Assembly (NCBI RefSeq): GCF_043555865.1
Contig: NZ_JBIGHY010000010.1
Span: forward strand, 124,001-188,000
Direction: 5' to 3'
Length of the DNA: 64,000 bases
DNA from: Pelomonas dachongensis
GTDB taxonomy: Bacteria > Pseudomonadota > Gammaproteobacteria > Burkholderiales > Burkholderiaceae_C
In this document: in pieces, positions 37,397 through 44,819 of the stretch
How the letters are laid out: each line of letters starts with the position of its first letter
Numbering within the stretch: the stretch's first letter is position 1
Notes under the pieces: generated by a model
Told to the model about the DNA's origin: nothing
What the model saw: the letters and a program-made list of their open reading frames with translations, nothing else
Databases searched by the model: none
Translations under genes and position numbers: made by a program

Positions 37397-39124
37397 ATGA
37401 ATGCAATGAAGAACCTGCGCATCGGCACCCGCCTCGGCGGCGCCTTTGCCCTGGTGGCCGTGTTGATGGTCGCCATGGCTGTCAACGGCTGGCTCGGCCT
37501 GAAGGCCGTGCGCAGCGAGATGGACGCCGTGCTGAAGGACCGTTATGTCAAGGTCAAGATCGCCAACGACATCGGCGACGACCTCAACGTGCAGGCGCGG
37601 TCCATGCGCAACCTGCTGTTGCTCGACAGCGAGGAAAAGCGCCAGCCCGAGATCCAGAACATCGCAACCGCGCGTGACCGCATCTCTAAGAACTACGAAC
37701 AACTGGACAAGCGCATCAACACCCCGGAGGGCCACAAGCACTTCGAGAAGCTACAGGCCGAACGCAGAGCTTTCGTGGCCAGCCAGACGGAGTTCCTGAG
37801 CCTGGTCAAGGCCGGTGACATGGAGGGCGCCAAGACCGTGCTGCTGGACAAGCTGCGTCCGCTGCAGCTGACCTACATGAAGGAGCTGGCGGAAATGACC
37901 CACTTCCAAGAAAGGCTGATGGACGAGGCGGGCACCGACACCTACGCCACCATCGACCGCGTCACGCTGATGTCAGTGGGCGGCACGCTGCTGGGCCTGG
38001 TCATGGCGGTGATTGCGGGCCTGATGGTCACGCGTTCCATCACGCGCCCGATGGCCGTCGTGGTGACCGACCTGAACACGGTAGCCGGTGGTGATCTGAC
38101 GATCAACGTCGTGACCGACCGCGGCGACGAACTCGGTGCGCTGCAGCGCGCGCTGTCGGACACGGTGGCGGCGCTGCGCCGCGTCGTGGGCGAGGTGCGA
38201 TCCGGCGTCGACTCTGTGACCACGGCCTCCAGCCAAATTGCGGCCGGCAACCAGGACCTCTCCAGCCGCACCGAACAGCAGGCCTCCAGCCTGCAGGAAA
38301 CCGCCAGCTCGATGGAAGAGCTGACGGCCACCGTGCGCCAGAGCGCCGACACGGCCCGCGCCGCCAGCGGCCTGGCCGCGCAGGCGAGCGAGGCCGCTGG
38401 CCGCGGCGGCGAGGTGGTGGGCCAGGTCGTCGGCACGATGGACGAGATCAGCACCAGCAGCCGCAAGATCGTCGACATCATCGCGGTCATCGACGGCATC
38501 GCGTTCCAGACCAACATCCTGGCGCTGAACGCCGCGGTCGAAGCCGCCCGCGCTGGTGAGCAAGGCCGCGGCTTCGCGGTCGTCGCCAGCGAGGTGCGCT
38601 CGCTGGCCCAGCGCAGCGCCGAAGCCGCCAAGGAGATCAAGACGCTGATTGGCGCCAGCGTCGAGCGGGTCGAGGCGGGCAGCCGCCAGGTGGCCGATGC
38701 AGGCCAGGCCATGCAGTCCATCGTCGAGCAAGTTCGCAAGGTCAATGACTTGATCGGCGAGATCGCCGGCACCGCGAGCGAACAAAGCCGCGGCATCGAG
38801 CAGGTCAACATCGCCGTCACGCAGATGGACCAGGTCACCCAGCAGAACGCCGCGCTGGTGGAGGAGAGCGCCGCCGCCGCGAGCAGCTTGGCTCACCAGG
38901 CCGAGGCCCTGGCCAAGGCCGTGGCGGTCTTCCGCGTCGGCCACTCGACCAGCGCCCCCGCCCCTGCACGCGCAGCCGCCGCGCCCGCACGCGCGCCTGC
39001 AGCGCCGGCCCCCCACACGTCGCGCGCACCCGTGAAGCCGGCACGGCCCGCCGCAACGGCCCGTCCTGCACCGCAGCTCAGCGCGAGGTCCCCGGACGCG
39101 GACATGGCCTGGGAGTCCTTCTGA
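37397..39124 (+). CDS. Methyl-accepting chemotaxis protein with C-terminal CheR/CheB tether-like peptide
   Basis: A 575-aa chemoreceptor. TM1 is at about 14-35, the periplasmic four-helix-bundle ligand domain at 36-190, TM2 at about 192-214, HAMP at 215-268, and the long signalling helices end near 510. The hairpin tip is GIAFQTNILALNAAVEAARA. Methylation-helix Q/E pairs are visible in the SLQETASSMEEL region. A Pro/Ala-rich linker (516-565) ends in AWESF, resembling the NWETF pentapeptide that tethers CheR/CheB. AGGAG lies 6 nt before the ATG. Confidence 0.95.
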   Translation: MNAMKNLRIGTRLGGAFALVAVLMVAMAVNGWLGLKAVRSEMDAVLKDRYVKVKIANDIGDDLNVQARSMRNLLLLDSEEKRQPEIQNIATARDRISKNYEQLDKRINTPEGHKHFEKLQAERRAFVASQTEFLSLVKAGDMEGAKTVLLDKLRPLQLTYMKELAEMTHFQERLMDEAGTDTYATIDRVTLMSVGGTLLGLVMAVIAGLMVTRSITRPMAVVVTDLNTVAGGDLTINVVTDRGDELGALQRALSDTVAALRRVVGEVRSGVDSVTTASSQIAAGNQDLSSRTEQQASSLQETASSMEELTATVRQSADTARAASGLAAQASEAAGRGGEVVGQVVGTMDEISTSSRKIVDIIAVIDGIAFQTNILALNAAVEAARAGEQGRGFAVVASEVRSLAQRSAEAAKEIKTLIGASVERVEAGSRQVADAGQAMQSIVEQVRKVNDLIGEIAGTASEQSRGIEQVNIAVTQMDQVTQQNAALVEESAAAASSLAHQAEALAKAVAVFRVGHSTSAPAPARAAAAPARAPAAPAPHTSRAPVKPARPAATARPAPQLSARSPDADMAWESF

Positions 39125-39149
39125 GGCGACCCTGCAGTCCTGCACACCG

Positions 39150-39174
39150 ACCCGCCCGACCGGCGGGTTTTTTT
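39150..39174 (+). terminator. Rho-independent terminator of the chemoreceptor gene
   Basis: ACCCGCC (39150-39156) pairs with GGCGGGT (39162-39168) around CGACC and is followed by a run of T to 39174. It is 26 nt after the receptor stop and separates it from the convergent dus gene. Confidence 0.92.
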
Positions 39175-39186
39175 ACGCCGGCCCCG

Positions 39187-40122
39187 TCAGCGCGCGGCGC
39201 TGAACAGCCGGTGCGCCAGCTCGCCCGCATCGTTGACCGTGCGCAGCTCGGCATAGGCCGCGTCAGCCTCCGGGTAGGCCCGCTTCAGGTAGTGCAGCCA
39301 CTGCTTGAGCCGCCCGCCCTGGTGCTTGGCGGCGACATGGCCGCGCACCTGATCGAAGAAAAGCTGCATCAGCGGCAGCAGCTCGCGCCACGGCACGGAC
39401 GCCTCACGCTGACCGGCGATGCGCAGCGCCAGGCCGGGGTCGGCCACCATGCCGCGTCCCAGCATCAGGTGCTCGCAACCGCTGCGCTCGCGCGCCAGCT
39501 CGGCGTGTTCAGTCGTCCAGATTTCGCCGTTGGCGATGACGGTCAGCGGCACCGTCTCGCGCACGGCGGCGATGCGCTCCCAGTAGGCCGGCGGCTTGTA
39601 GCCATCGGCCTTCGTGCGGGCGTGCACGACGATTTCCTGCGCGCCCGCCGCATGGATTGCGCGGGCCACGTCCAGCGTGCGGCTGCCGTCCATGTAGCCC
39701 AGGCGCATCTTGGCCGAGACCATGATGCCCACCGGCACCGCGCGGCGCACGGCAGCGACGATGGCGTGGATCAGCTCCGGCTCGTCCAGCAGCACCGCGC
39801 CGCCGCGATGGCGGTTCACGCATTTGGCCGGGCAGCCGAAGTTCAGGTCGATGCCCTCGGGCTTGAGCTCGGCCAGCCGCGCGGCGTTCTCGGCCAGACA
39901 GGTCACGTCGGATCCCAGCAGCTGCGGATGCACCGGCACGCCGGCGGCCGTGCGCCCGCCGTTCTTCAACTCCGGCACGATGCGCGTGAACACGCGCGCA
40001 GGCAGCAACTGGTCGGTCACACGGATGAACTCACTGACGCAGCGGTCCACGCCGCCGACGCGCGTCAGCACGTCGCGCAGGATGTGGTCCAGCAGGCCTT
40101 CCATCGGCGCCAGCAGAATCAT
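39187..40122 (-). CDS. dusC: tRNA-dihydrouridine synthase, DusC type
   Basis: A 311-aa FMN enzyme that reduces uridine to dihydrouridine in tRNA (position 16 for DusC). The N-terminal LLAPMEGLLDHILR, the catalytic-Cys segment DLNFGCPAKCVNRHRGG and VHARTKADGYKPPA match the DusC subgroup. The start at 40122 was chosen because the family begins at MILLAPMEG; it overlaps the metallopeptidase stop by 4 nt. Confidence 0.93.
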   Translation of the reverse strand: MILLAPMEGLLDHILRDVLTRVGGVDRCVSEFIRVTDQLLPARVFTRIVPELKNGGRTAAGVPVHPQLLGSDVTCLAENAARLAELKPEGIDLNFGCPAKCVNRHRGGAVLLDEPELIHAIVAAVRRAVPVGIMVSAKMRLGYMDGSRTLDVARAIHAAGAQEIVVHARTKADGYKPPAYWERIAAVRETVPLTVIANGEIWTTEHAELARERSGCEHLMLGRGMVADPGLALRIAGQREASVPWRELLPLMQLFFDQVRGHVAAKHQGGRLKQWLHYLKRAYPEADAAYAELRTVNDAGELAHRLFSAAR

Positions 40123-40724
40123 GGAGACTCCCGCCCGCCGGGTACGTCCGACGCCCCCCCGAGCGGGCGCAGGCGGGCTTGGGGCAGCCCGGCGCTCGGC
40201 CCGCAATTCGTGGCTTCTTGACTCATCAGGTACAGGCGCAGGTCGAATTCCAGCTGGAAGTAGTCAGGCTCCATGTGCTGGCAGAGCTTGTAGAAGGCCT
40301 TGTTGTGCTCCAGCTCACGCAGGTGGGCCAGCTCGTGCACGACGATCATGCGCAGCAGCGCGGCGGGCGCCTCCTTGAACAACGTGGCGACGCGGATCTC
40401 ACGGCGCATCTTCAGCTTCGCGCCCTGCACCTGCGTGCGGCGCGTGTGCGTGCCCAATGCGTGCTGCAGCACGCGCAGCTTGGCATCGTAGCCAACGAAG
40501 TTCAGCGGCTCGGCATTGCGCAGGTGGCGGGTCTTCAGGTCGTTCACGTAAGTGAACAGCGCGGAGTCGCTGCGCACCTCGTGCCGCTCCGGGAACCGGC
40601 GGGCCAGGTAGTCGACGAGGCGGCCTTCGCCGCGCAGCGTCTCGGCCTGCGCGATCAGTTCGGGTGGATAGCCCGCAAGGTAGCGGGCGGCACCCGCAGG
40701 GCTGGCAAGATGGGGCGATGTCAT
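40119..40724 (-). CDS. YgjP-like zinc metallopeptidase (M48/WLM-type)
   Basis: A 201-aa protein with the zinc-binding motif VHELAHLRELEHNKAFYKL (HExxH variant HELAH plus a downstream H). The upstream YDAKLRVLQHALGTHTRRTQ block is common to YgjP-like proteins. Substrates are unknown. Its proposed start overlaps the divergent ferredoxin start by 7 nt, so either it begins slightly downstream or the two promoters lie within each other's coding sequence. Confidence 0.82.
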   Translation of the reverse strand: MTSPHLASPAGAARYLAGYPPELIAQAETLRGEGRLVDYLARRFPERHEVRSDSALFTYVNDLKTRHLRNAEPLNFVGYDAKLRVLQHALGTHTRRTQVQGAKLKMRREIRVATLFKEAPAALLRMIVVHELAHLRELEHNKAFYKLCQHMEPDYFQLEFDLRLYLMSQEATNCGPSAGLPQARLRPLGGASDVPGGRESP

Positions 40725-41014
40725 CTGATACGTTCACGGTGCGGCTGAAGCCGCAAGGCGCCATTTTCGACTGTGCGCCGGACCAGCCCCTGCTGCTCGC
40801 CGCGCTGGCCGCCGGCATCGCGCTGCCGTGGTCCTGCCGCAATGGCACTTGCCGCACCTGCATCGCGCAGCTCATCGATGGCCGCATCGAGCACCGCATC
40901 GCCTGGCCCGGGCTGTCGGCGGAGGAGAAAGCCGACGGCTGGATCCTGCCCTGCGTGGCCGAACCGCGCAGTGACGTGACGCTGCAGACCGCGCCGCGCC
41001 AGCTTTGCTCTTGA
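40718..41014 (+). CDS. 2Fe-2S ferredoxin-type protein
   Basis: A 98-aa plant-type [2Fe-2S] ferredoxin. The cluster ligands are CRNGTCRTC and a later C in WILPCVAEP, the standard C-x4-C-x2-C...C arrangement. It is a single-domain protein, likely an electron donor to an oxygenase or reductase that is not in this window. The start at 40718 (MSSDTFTVRLKP) fits the fold. Confidence 0.92.
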   Translation: MSSDTFTVRLKPQGAIFDCAPDQPLLLAALAAGIALPWSCRNGTCRTCIAQLIDGRIEHRIAWPGLSAEEKADGWILPCVAEPRSDVTLQTAPRQLCS

Positions 41015-41066
41015 CGTCGGCACCAGCGCCGGCTCTCGCGTGAGAAGCGACATCCATCCACAGCGC

Positions 41067-41115
41067 CTGTGGACAAACCCGTGAACAGCCTGCGGGCGGA
41101 TGCGTTAAGTGCTTG
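41067..41115 (-). repeat. Spaced repeat element, copy 1 (CAAGCACTTA ... TTGTCCACAG)
   Basis: On the minus strand CAAGCACTTA starts at 41115 and TTGTCCACAG at 41076, exactly 39 nt on. The same two decamers with the same spacing occur on the plus strand at 44101-44149. TTGTCCACA is one base from a DnaA box. A second, weaker box (CCATCCACA, 41054-41062) lies opposite, forming an inverted pair. The element lies between the ferredoxin and acyltransferase genes. Confidence 0.7.
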
Positions 41116-41182
41116 GTCGTTCAGGGCTTTTCTTAACCTGCCTCAGTTTCAGGCACTGGGTTCAACCGGGACAATCCGGTCC

Positions 41183-41773
41183 ATGCATCGCACCATCTTC
41201 ACGACGCCCGGCATCAGTACGCTGCTGCGCGGTTTCTCGCTCGCTTGGCTCAAGCTAGCCGGCTGGCGGGTGGAGGGCGAACTGCCCTCGCGCTGCCAAA
41301 AGTGCGTGCTGATCGCCGCCCCGCACACCAGCAACTGGGATCTGCCCTACACGCTGTTCACCGCGTTCTCACTCAGACTGAACCTGTACTGGATGGGCAA
41401 GGCCTCGATCTTCCGATGGCCTTTCGGCGGCCTGATGCGCTGGCTGGGCGGCATCGCGGTGAATCGCGACCAGTCAACCAACATGGTGGCCGCGTCGGCT
41501 GCGGCGCTCAAAGCTGCTGACGGACCGGTTCAGCTGACTGTGCCGCCCGAGGGCACCCGCAGCAAGACGCGCTACTGGAAGACCGGCTTCTACTGGATCG
41601 CCCACACCGCCCAGGTGCCCATCGTGATGGCCTACATGGACTATCCAAGCAAGCGCGCAGGCCTGGGGCCTGTGTTCACGCCCACCGGGGACATCGAGGC
41701 CGACATGGTCGAGATCAAGCGCTACTACGCCCAGTTCAAGGGCAAGAACTCAGACCAGTTCACGCACGAATGA
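41183..41773 (+). CDS. 1-acyl-sn-glycerol-3-phosphate acyltransferase-like protein (second paralogue)
   Basis: A 196-aa PlsC-superfamily protein. Catalytic HX4D is HTSNWD, the second block is GGIAVNRDQ and the third PPEGTRSK. It shares motifs and spacing with the protein at 20123-20743, so the two are paralogues. The start at 41183 (MHRTIFTTPGIST) was chosen over an upstream in-frame ATG. It overlaps the VF530 gene by 4 nt. Confidence 0.85.
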   Translation: MHRTIFTTPGISTLLRGFSLAWLKLAGWRVEGELPSRCQKCVLIAAPHTSNWDLPYTLFTAFSLRLNLYWMGKASIFRWPFGGLMRWLGGIAVNRDQSTNMVAASAAALKAADGPVQLTVPPEGTRSKTRYWKTGFYWIAHTAQVPIVMAYMDYPSKRAGLGPVFTPTGDIEADMVEIKRYYAQFKGKNSDQFTHE

Positions 41774-42006
41774 ACACGACGTCCAAAGACCCACTGCACG
41801 GCCTCACGCTGGAGGCCATCGTCACCGCGCTGGTCGAGCACTTCGGCTGGCGCGAGCTGGGTGAGCGCATCGCCATCAAGTGCTTTCAGGTGGACCCCAG
41901 CGTGTCGTCCAGCCTGAAGTTCCTGCGCAAGACGCCATGGGCGCGCGCGAAGGTGGAGAGCCTGTACCTGTTCATGCGGCGCGAGCAGGCCCGCGCCGCG
42001 CGGTAG
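41770..42006 (+). CDS. VF530-family (DUF2132) DNA-binding protein
   Basis: A 78-aa protein with the family pattern: DPLHGLTLEAIVTALVEHFG, WRELGERIAIKCF, and FLRKTPWARAKVESLYL. VF530 proteins fold as small helical domains and are annotated as DNA-binding; a biological role is not established. Its start overlaps the acyltransferase stop (ATGA). Confidence 0.92.
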   Translation: MNTTSKDPLHGLTLEAIVTALVEHFGWRELGERIAIKCFQVDPSVSSSLKFLRKTPWARAKVESLYLFMRREQARAAR

Positions 42007-42011
42007 GCCGG

Positions 42012-42278
42012 TCAGCGGCCAGCGGCCGTCTCCGGAAGTTCGATCTTCACTTCAAGCACCTCCAGGTCGCCCTGGCGCTCCATGTGCACCTTGATGTCGT
42101 CCGGGTTGATCGACACGTACTTGCTGATGACGGCCACCAGTTCGCGCTGCAGCTGCGGCAGGTAGTCGGGGCTGCTGCTGCGGCCGTTGCGCTCGTGCGC
42201 GAGGATGAGCTGCAGCCGCTCCTTGGCGACGCTGGCCGTGCTCTTCTTCTCGCCGAGGAAAAAGTTCAGGAATCCCAT
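42012..42278 (-). CDS. minE: Cell division topological specificity factor MinE
   Basis: An 88-aa protein that drives MinD oscillation and restricts MinC to the poles. The N-terminal membrane-targeting/MinD-binding part (MGFLNFFLGEKKSTASVAKE) is followed by the dimerisation domain (LPQLQRELVAVISKYVSINP). It ends the minCDE operon, 16 nt after minD. It is convergent with VF530. Confidence 0.97.
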   Translation of the reverse strand: MGFLNFFLGEKKSTASVAKERLQLILAHERNGRSSSPDYLPQLQRELVAVISKYVSINPDDIKVHMERQGDLEVLEVKIELPETAAGR

Positions 42279-42294
42279 CTCAAGGCCTCCTTCT

Positions 42295-43110
42295 TCACTT
42301 GGCGCCGAACACGCGCTTGAACCAGCTCGGCTTCACGGCCTCGGTGAAGCGCATGGGCTTGTCCTCGCCCAGGAAGCGCGCGACGACGTCCTTGTAGGCC
42401 TCGGCCACGTCGGTGCCCTGCAAGTGGATGGCCGGCGTACCCTGGTTGGAGGCCTGCAGCACGCTGTCGCTCTCAGGGATGACGCCGATCAGCGGCGTTC
42501 GCAGGATCTCGTGGATGTCGTCCAGGCTCAGCATCTGGCCGCCTTCGACACGGTTCGGGTTGTAGCGCGTGATGAGCAGGTGCTCCTTCACGGGCTCGCC
42601 ACCTTCGATGGCGCGCTTGGTCTTGCTGGACAGCATGCCCAGGATGCGGTCGCTGTCGCGCACCGACGAGACCTCGGGGTTGGTCACCACCAGCGCCTCG
42701 TCGGCGTAATGCATGGCCATCAGCGCGCCGGTCTCGATGCCGGCCGGCGAGTCGCAGACGATGTAGTCGAACTCCATCGCCTTCAGCTCTTCCAGCACCC
42801 GCTCCACGCCTTCCTGCTTCAGCGCGTCCTTGTCGCGGGTCTGCGAGGCGGCCAGGATGTAGAGCTTGTCCAGCTGCTTGTCCTTGATCAGCGCCTGGGT
42901 CAGTTTGATCTCGTCGTTGACGACGTTGATCAGGTCGTACACGACGCGGCGCTCGACACCCATGATGAGGTCGAGGTTGCGCAGACCCACGTCGAAGTCG
43001 ATGACGCAGGTCTTGAAGCCGCGCATCGCGAGGCCGGTGGCAAAGCTCGCGCTGGTGGTGGTCTTGCCGACCCCGCCCTTGCCGGAGGTGACGACGACGA
43101 TCTTGGTCAT
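42295..43110 (-). CDS. minD: Septum site-determining ATPase MinD
   Basis: A 271-aa ParA-like ATPase that binds the membrane with ATP and recruits MinC. The deviant Walker A is GKGGVGKTTTSA at the N-terminus. Other marks are DFDVGLRNLDLIMG and CDSPAGIETGA, and the C-terminal amphipathic helix ends in WFKRVFGAK. It lies between minC and minE. Confidence 0.98.
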   Translation of the reverse strand: MTKIVVVTSGKGGVGKTTTSASFATGLAMRGFKTCVIDFDVGLRNLDLIMGVERRVVYDLINVVNDEIKLTQALIKDKQLDKLYILAASQTRDKDALKQEGVERVLEELKAMEFDYIVCDSPAGIETGALMAMHYADEALVVTNPEVSSVRDSDRILGMLSSKTKRAIEGGEPVKEHLLITRYNPNRVEGGQMLSLDDIHEILRTPLIGVIPESDSVLQASNQGTPAIHLQGTDVAEAYKDVVARFLGEDKPMRFTEAVKPSWFKRVFGAK

Positions 43111-43131
43111 CTGGGTGTTTCCTTGTTGAAT

Positions 43132-43968
43132 TCAGGTAGGCAGGGGCTGCAGGACCAGCTTCTCGCCTTGCAGCGAGACCTGGGCCGGCTTGCCCGCGAC
43201 ATCGGCGGGCAGTGCGTTCTCGGCGGTGCGGTAGATGCCGGCGATGGCCAGCAGCTCGGGCTCCAGGCTCTGCACGTAAATGCGGGCCGACGTGTCGCCG
43301 ACGGCGCCGGCGATGGCCTTGCCGCGCAGCGGCGCGTAGATGTGGATGCTGCCGTCGGCGATGACCTCGGCACCGTGGCTGACGACCGCCAGAACGACCA
43401 GGTCGCCGCCCTTGGCGTACACGCGCTGGCCCGAACGCAGCGGCTTGTCGACGATCAGCGTCGGCGCCGGCGTTGCAACGGGAACCGGCTTCTCGATGAT
43501 CTTCTCGACGGTGATCTCGCGCACCACCTCGCGCACGGCTTCTGCGGGCGCTGCCGCCGTCACGGCGGAGGGCTCGTCGGCGGCATCGGCCAGGCCCAGC
43601 TCGTGCGCCAGCGCCAACTCATCGGGCGTCGCTCCGGCCACGGCCACGGGCTGCAGCTGGCTGGCGCGCAGCAGCTGCACGATGGCGCGCAGGTCCACCG
43701 GCGCCGGGCCGTCCAGCGCCAGCGCGGCCTGACCTTCGGCAGCCGGGGCCCCCGGCGCACGCGGCACCTGGCTGAGGTCGATGACCACGGGTTCATGCTC
43801 GAAACCGCCCTGACCGGCGCGCTCAGCCCAGTCAGCGGCCAGCTCGGCCACGTCGGCGCTGTGCAGCACCAGGCCCAGCAGGCTGAAGCGGCGCGACTTC
43901 AATTCGAAAGTGCCGGCGCGGGAAGCGCTCTTGTTGCGCCCGCCACTTTCCCTCGTCGTTTCCGTCAT
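43132..43968 (-). CDS. minC: Septum site-determining protein MinC
   Basis: A 278-aa FtsZ-assembly inhibitor. The N-terminal domain (1-105) includes AGTFELKSRRFSLLGLVLHS. A long linker (about 130-175) rich in Ala, Val and Glu leads to the C-terminal beta-helix that binds MinD (LRSGQRVYAKGGDLVVLAVV, GSIHIYAPLRGKAIAG). The start at 43968 is the first ATG giving a family-like N-terminus. Confidence 0.96.
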   Translation of the reverse strand: MTETTRESGGRNKSASRAGTFELKSRRFSLLGLVLHSADVAELAADWAERAGQGGFEHEPVVIDLSQVPRAPGAPAAEGQAALALDGPAPVDLRAIVQLLRASQLQPVAVAGATPDELALAHELGLADAADEPSAVTAAAPAEAVREVVREITVEKIIEKPVPVATPAPTLIVDKPLRSGQRVYAKGGDLVVLAVVSHGAEVIADGSIHIYAPLRGKAIAGAVGDTSARIYVQSLEPELLAIAGIYRTAENALPADVAGKPAQVSLQGEKLVLQPLPT

Positions 43969-44100
43969 GGCCCCGCTGCCGCCCCGTTCAAAAGGCCGCG
44001 AGTTTAGCCGTGGGCTCCGGCCGGTCCCGTTGGGGGCTGCCCCCAAGTTGCACGCGGCACCGCCTCAAAAACGAGCAATGCAGGTTCAACGGTGGCCGAT

Positions 44101-44149
44101 CAAGCACTTAGCGCGGCTGTCGTCAGTCGGCCCACAGACTTGTCCACAG
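44101..44149 (+). repeat. Spaced repeat element, copy 2 (CAAGCACTTA ... TTGTCCACAG)
   Basis: CAAGCACTTA starts at 44101 and TTGTCCACAG at 44140, with the same 39-nt offset as copy 1 at 41115-41067 on the opposite strand. After the first decamer both copies continue with a purine and CGC. The two copies bracket the acyltransferase, VF530 and minCDE genes. Confidence 0.7.
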
Positions 44150-44390
44150 CGGACGGGGACAAACATCATCGATCTGTCATCCAACCCCGTGACATCCGCC
44201 CGACACGGCTTGACTTATCCCCAAATCTGGACCCCGTCAACCCCAGGCTGCACGCAACCTACATGCCCTCATCACCTTTCGTCATGCTTCGCTAAGTCAT
44301 TGATTCATATAGGCCACGCCCAGGTGCCTAGAAATTGAGCAACCTAAGCGGAGCCGCATTGCATAAGGGATTGGGGGCGACGGGGGCAGG

Positions 44391-44411
44391 TTCTCCACAA
44401 AGTTTTCCACA
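44391..44411 (+). promoter_or_regulatory. Tandem DnaA-box-like pair
   Basis: TTCTCCACA and TTTTCCACA are separated by three bases, each one mismatch from TTATCCACA. They lie upstream of the small-protein/metG genes. DnaA can regulate promoters through such pairs; binding is untested. Confidence 0.4.
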
Positions 44412-44572
44412 GACTCGGTGGATAGCTTCAAGAAGTATTACGAATCAGTGACTTAAACGAGATCCTTGATGCGCTCTGGAGCTTTCGGCCCCAAGTAGGG
44501 CGGACGGGGCGGCAGAGCGAGCGGGTACATTGGAGGCCGCCCGCAGCCCGCGGGTCCCCCAGGAGACCGCAC

Positions 44573-44755
44573 TTGGCCACCCCGAACTACAGCTACGAGA
44601 AACGCCAGCGTGAACTCGCCAAGAAACGCAAGGCCGAAGAGAAGAAGCAGCGCAAGCTGAGCGGCAAGCCCGATGACGGCACCAACCCGGACGAGCCGCA
44701 GGCCGAGAGCGACGCTGCTGCCGCCCCGGCTGCGCCTGCCGATCCGCAAACCTAA
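44573..44755 (+). CDS. Small conserved charged protein
   Basis: A 60-aa protein starting with TTG, supported by AGGAG 7 nt upstream (44561-44565). The sequence begins MATPNYSYEKRQRELAKKRK. A Lys/Glu-rich helix is followed by an acidic, Ala/Pro-rich tail. Similar short proteins are common upstream of metG-region genes in Burkholderiales; their function is unknown. It is 64 nt before metG. Confidence 0.75.
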   Translation: MATPNYSYEKRQRELAKKRKAEEKKQRKLSGKPDDGTNPDEPQAESDAAAAPAAPADPQT

Positions 44756-44819
44756 GATTCGTCTTTCGCCCCGATTTCAGCCCGCAGCCCAGCGAGCGCC
44801 TTTCGCCAGCCCCGCGCCC

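Larger units (their letters stand above)
43969..44572. other. 0.6-kb non-coding region with DnaA-box-like sites
   Basis: No gene is convincing here. The region includes the minC promoter side, a spaced repeat element (44101-44149), and near-consensus DnaA boxes: TTGTCCACA (44140-44148), TTATCCCCA (44215-44223), TTCTCCACA (44391-44399) and TTTTCCACA (44403-44411). There are relatively AT-rich stretches around 44280-44345 and 44420-44460. No dnaA, dnaN or rpmH is nearby. A regulatory or DnaA-titrating region is more likely than the main origin. Confidence 0.5.

Noticed and set aside
43969..44572. Main chromosomal origin (oriC)
   Set aside because: DnaA-like boxes are all imperfect, there is no strong AT-rich unwinding element, and dnaA, dnaN, gyrB, rpmH and rnpA are absent.
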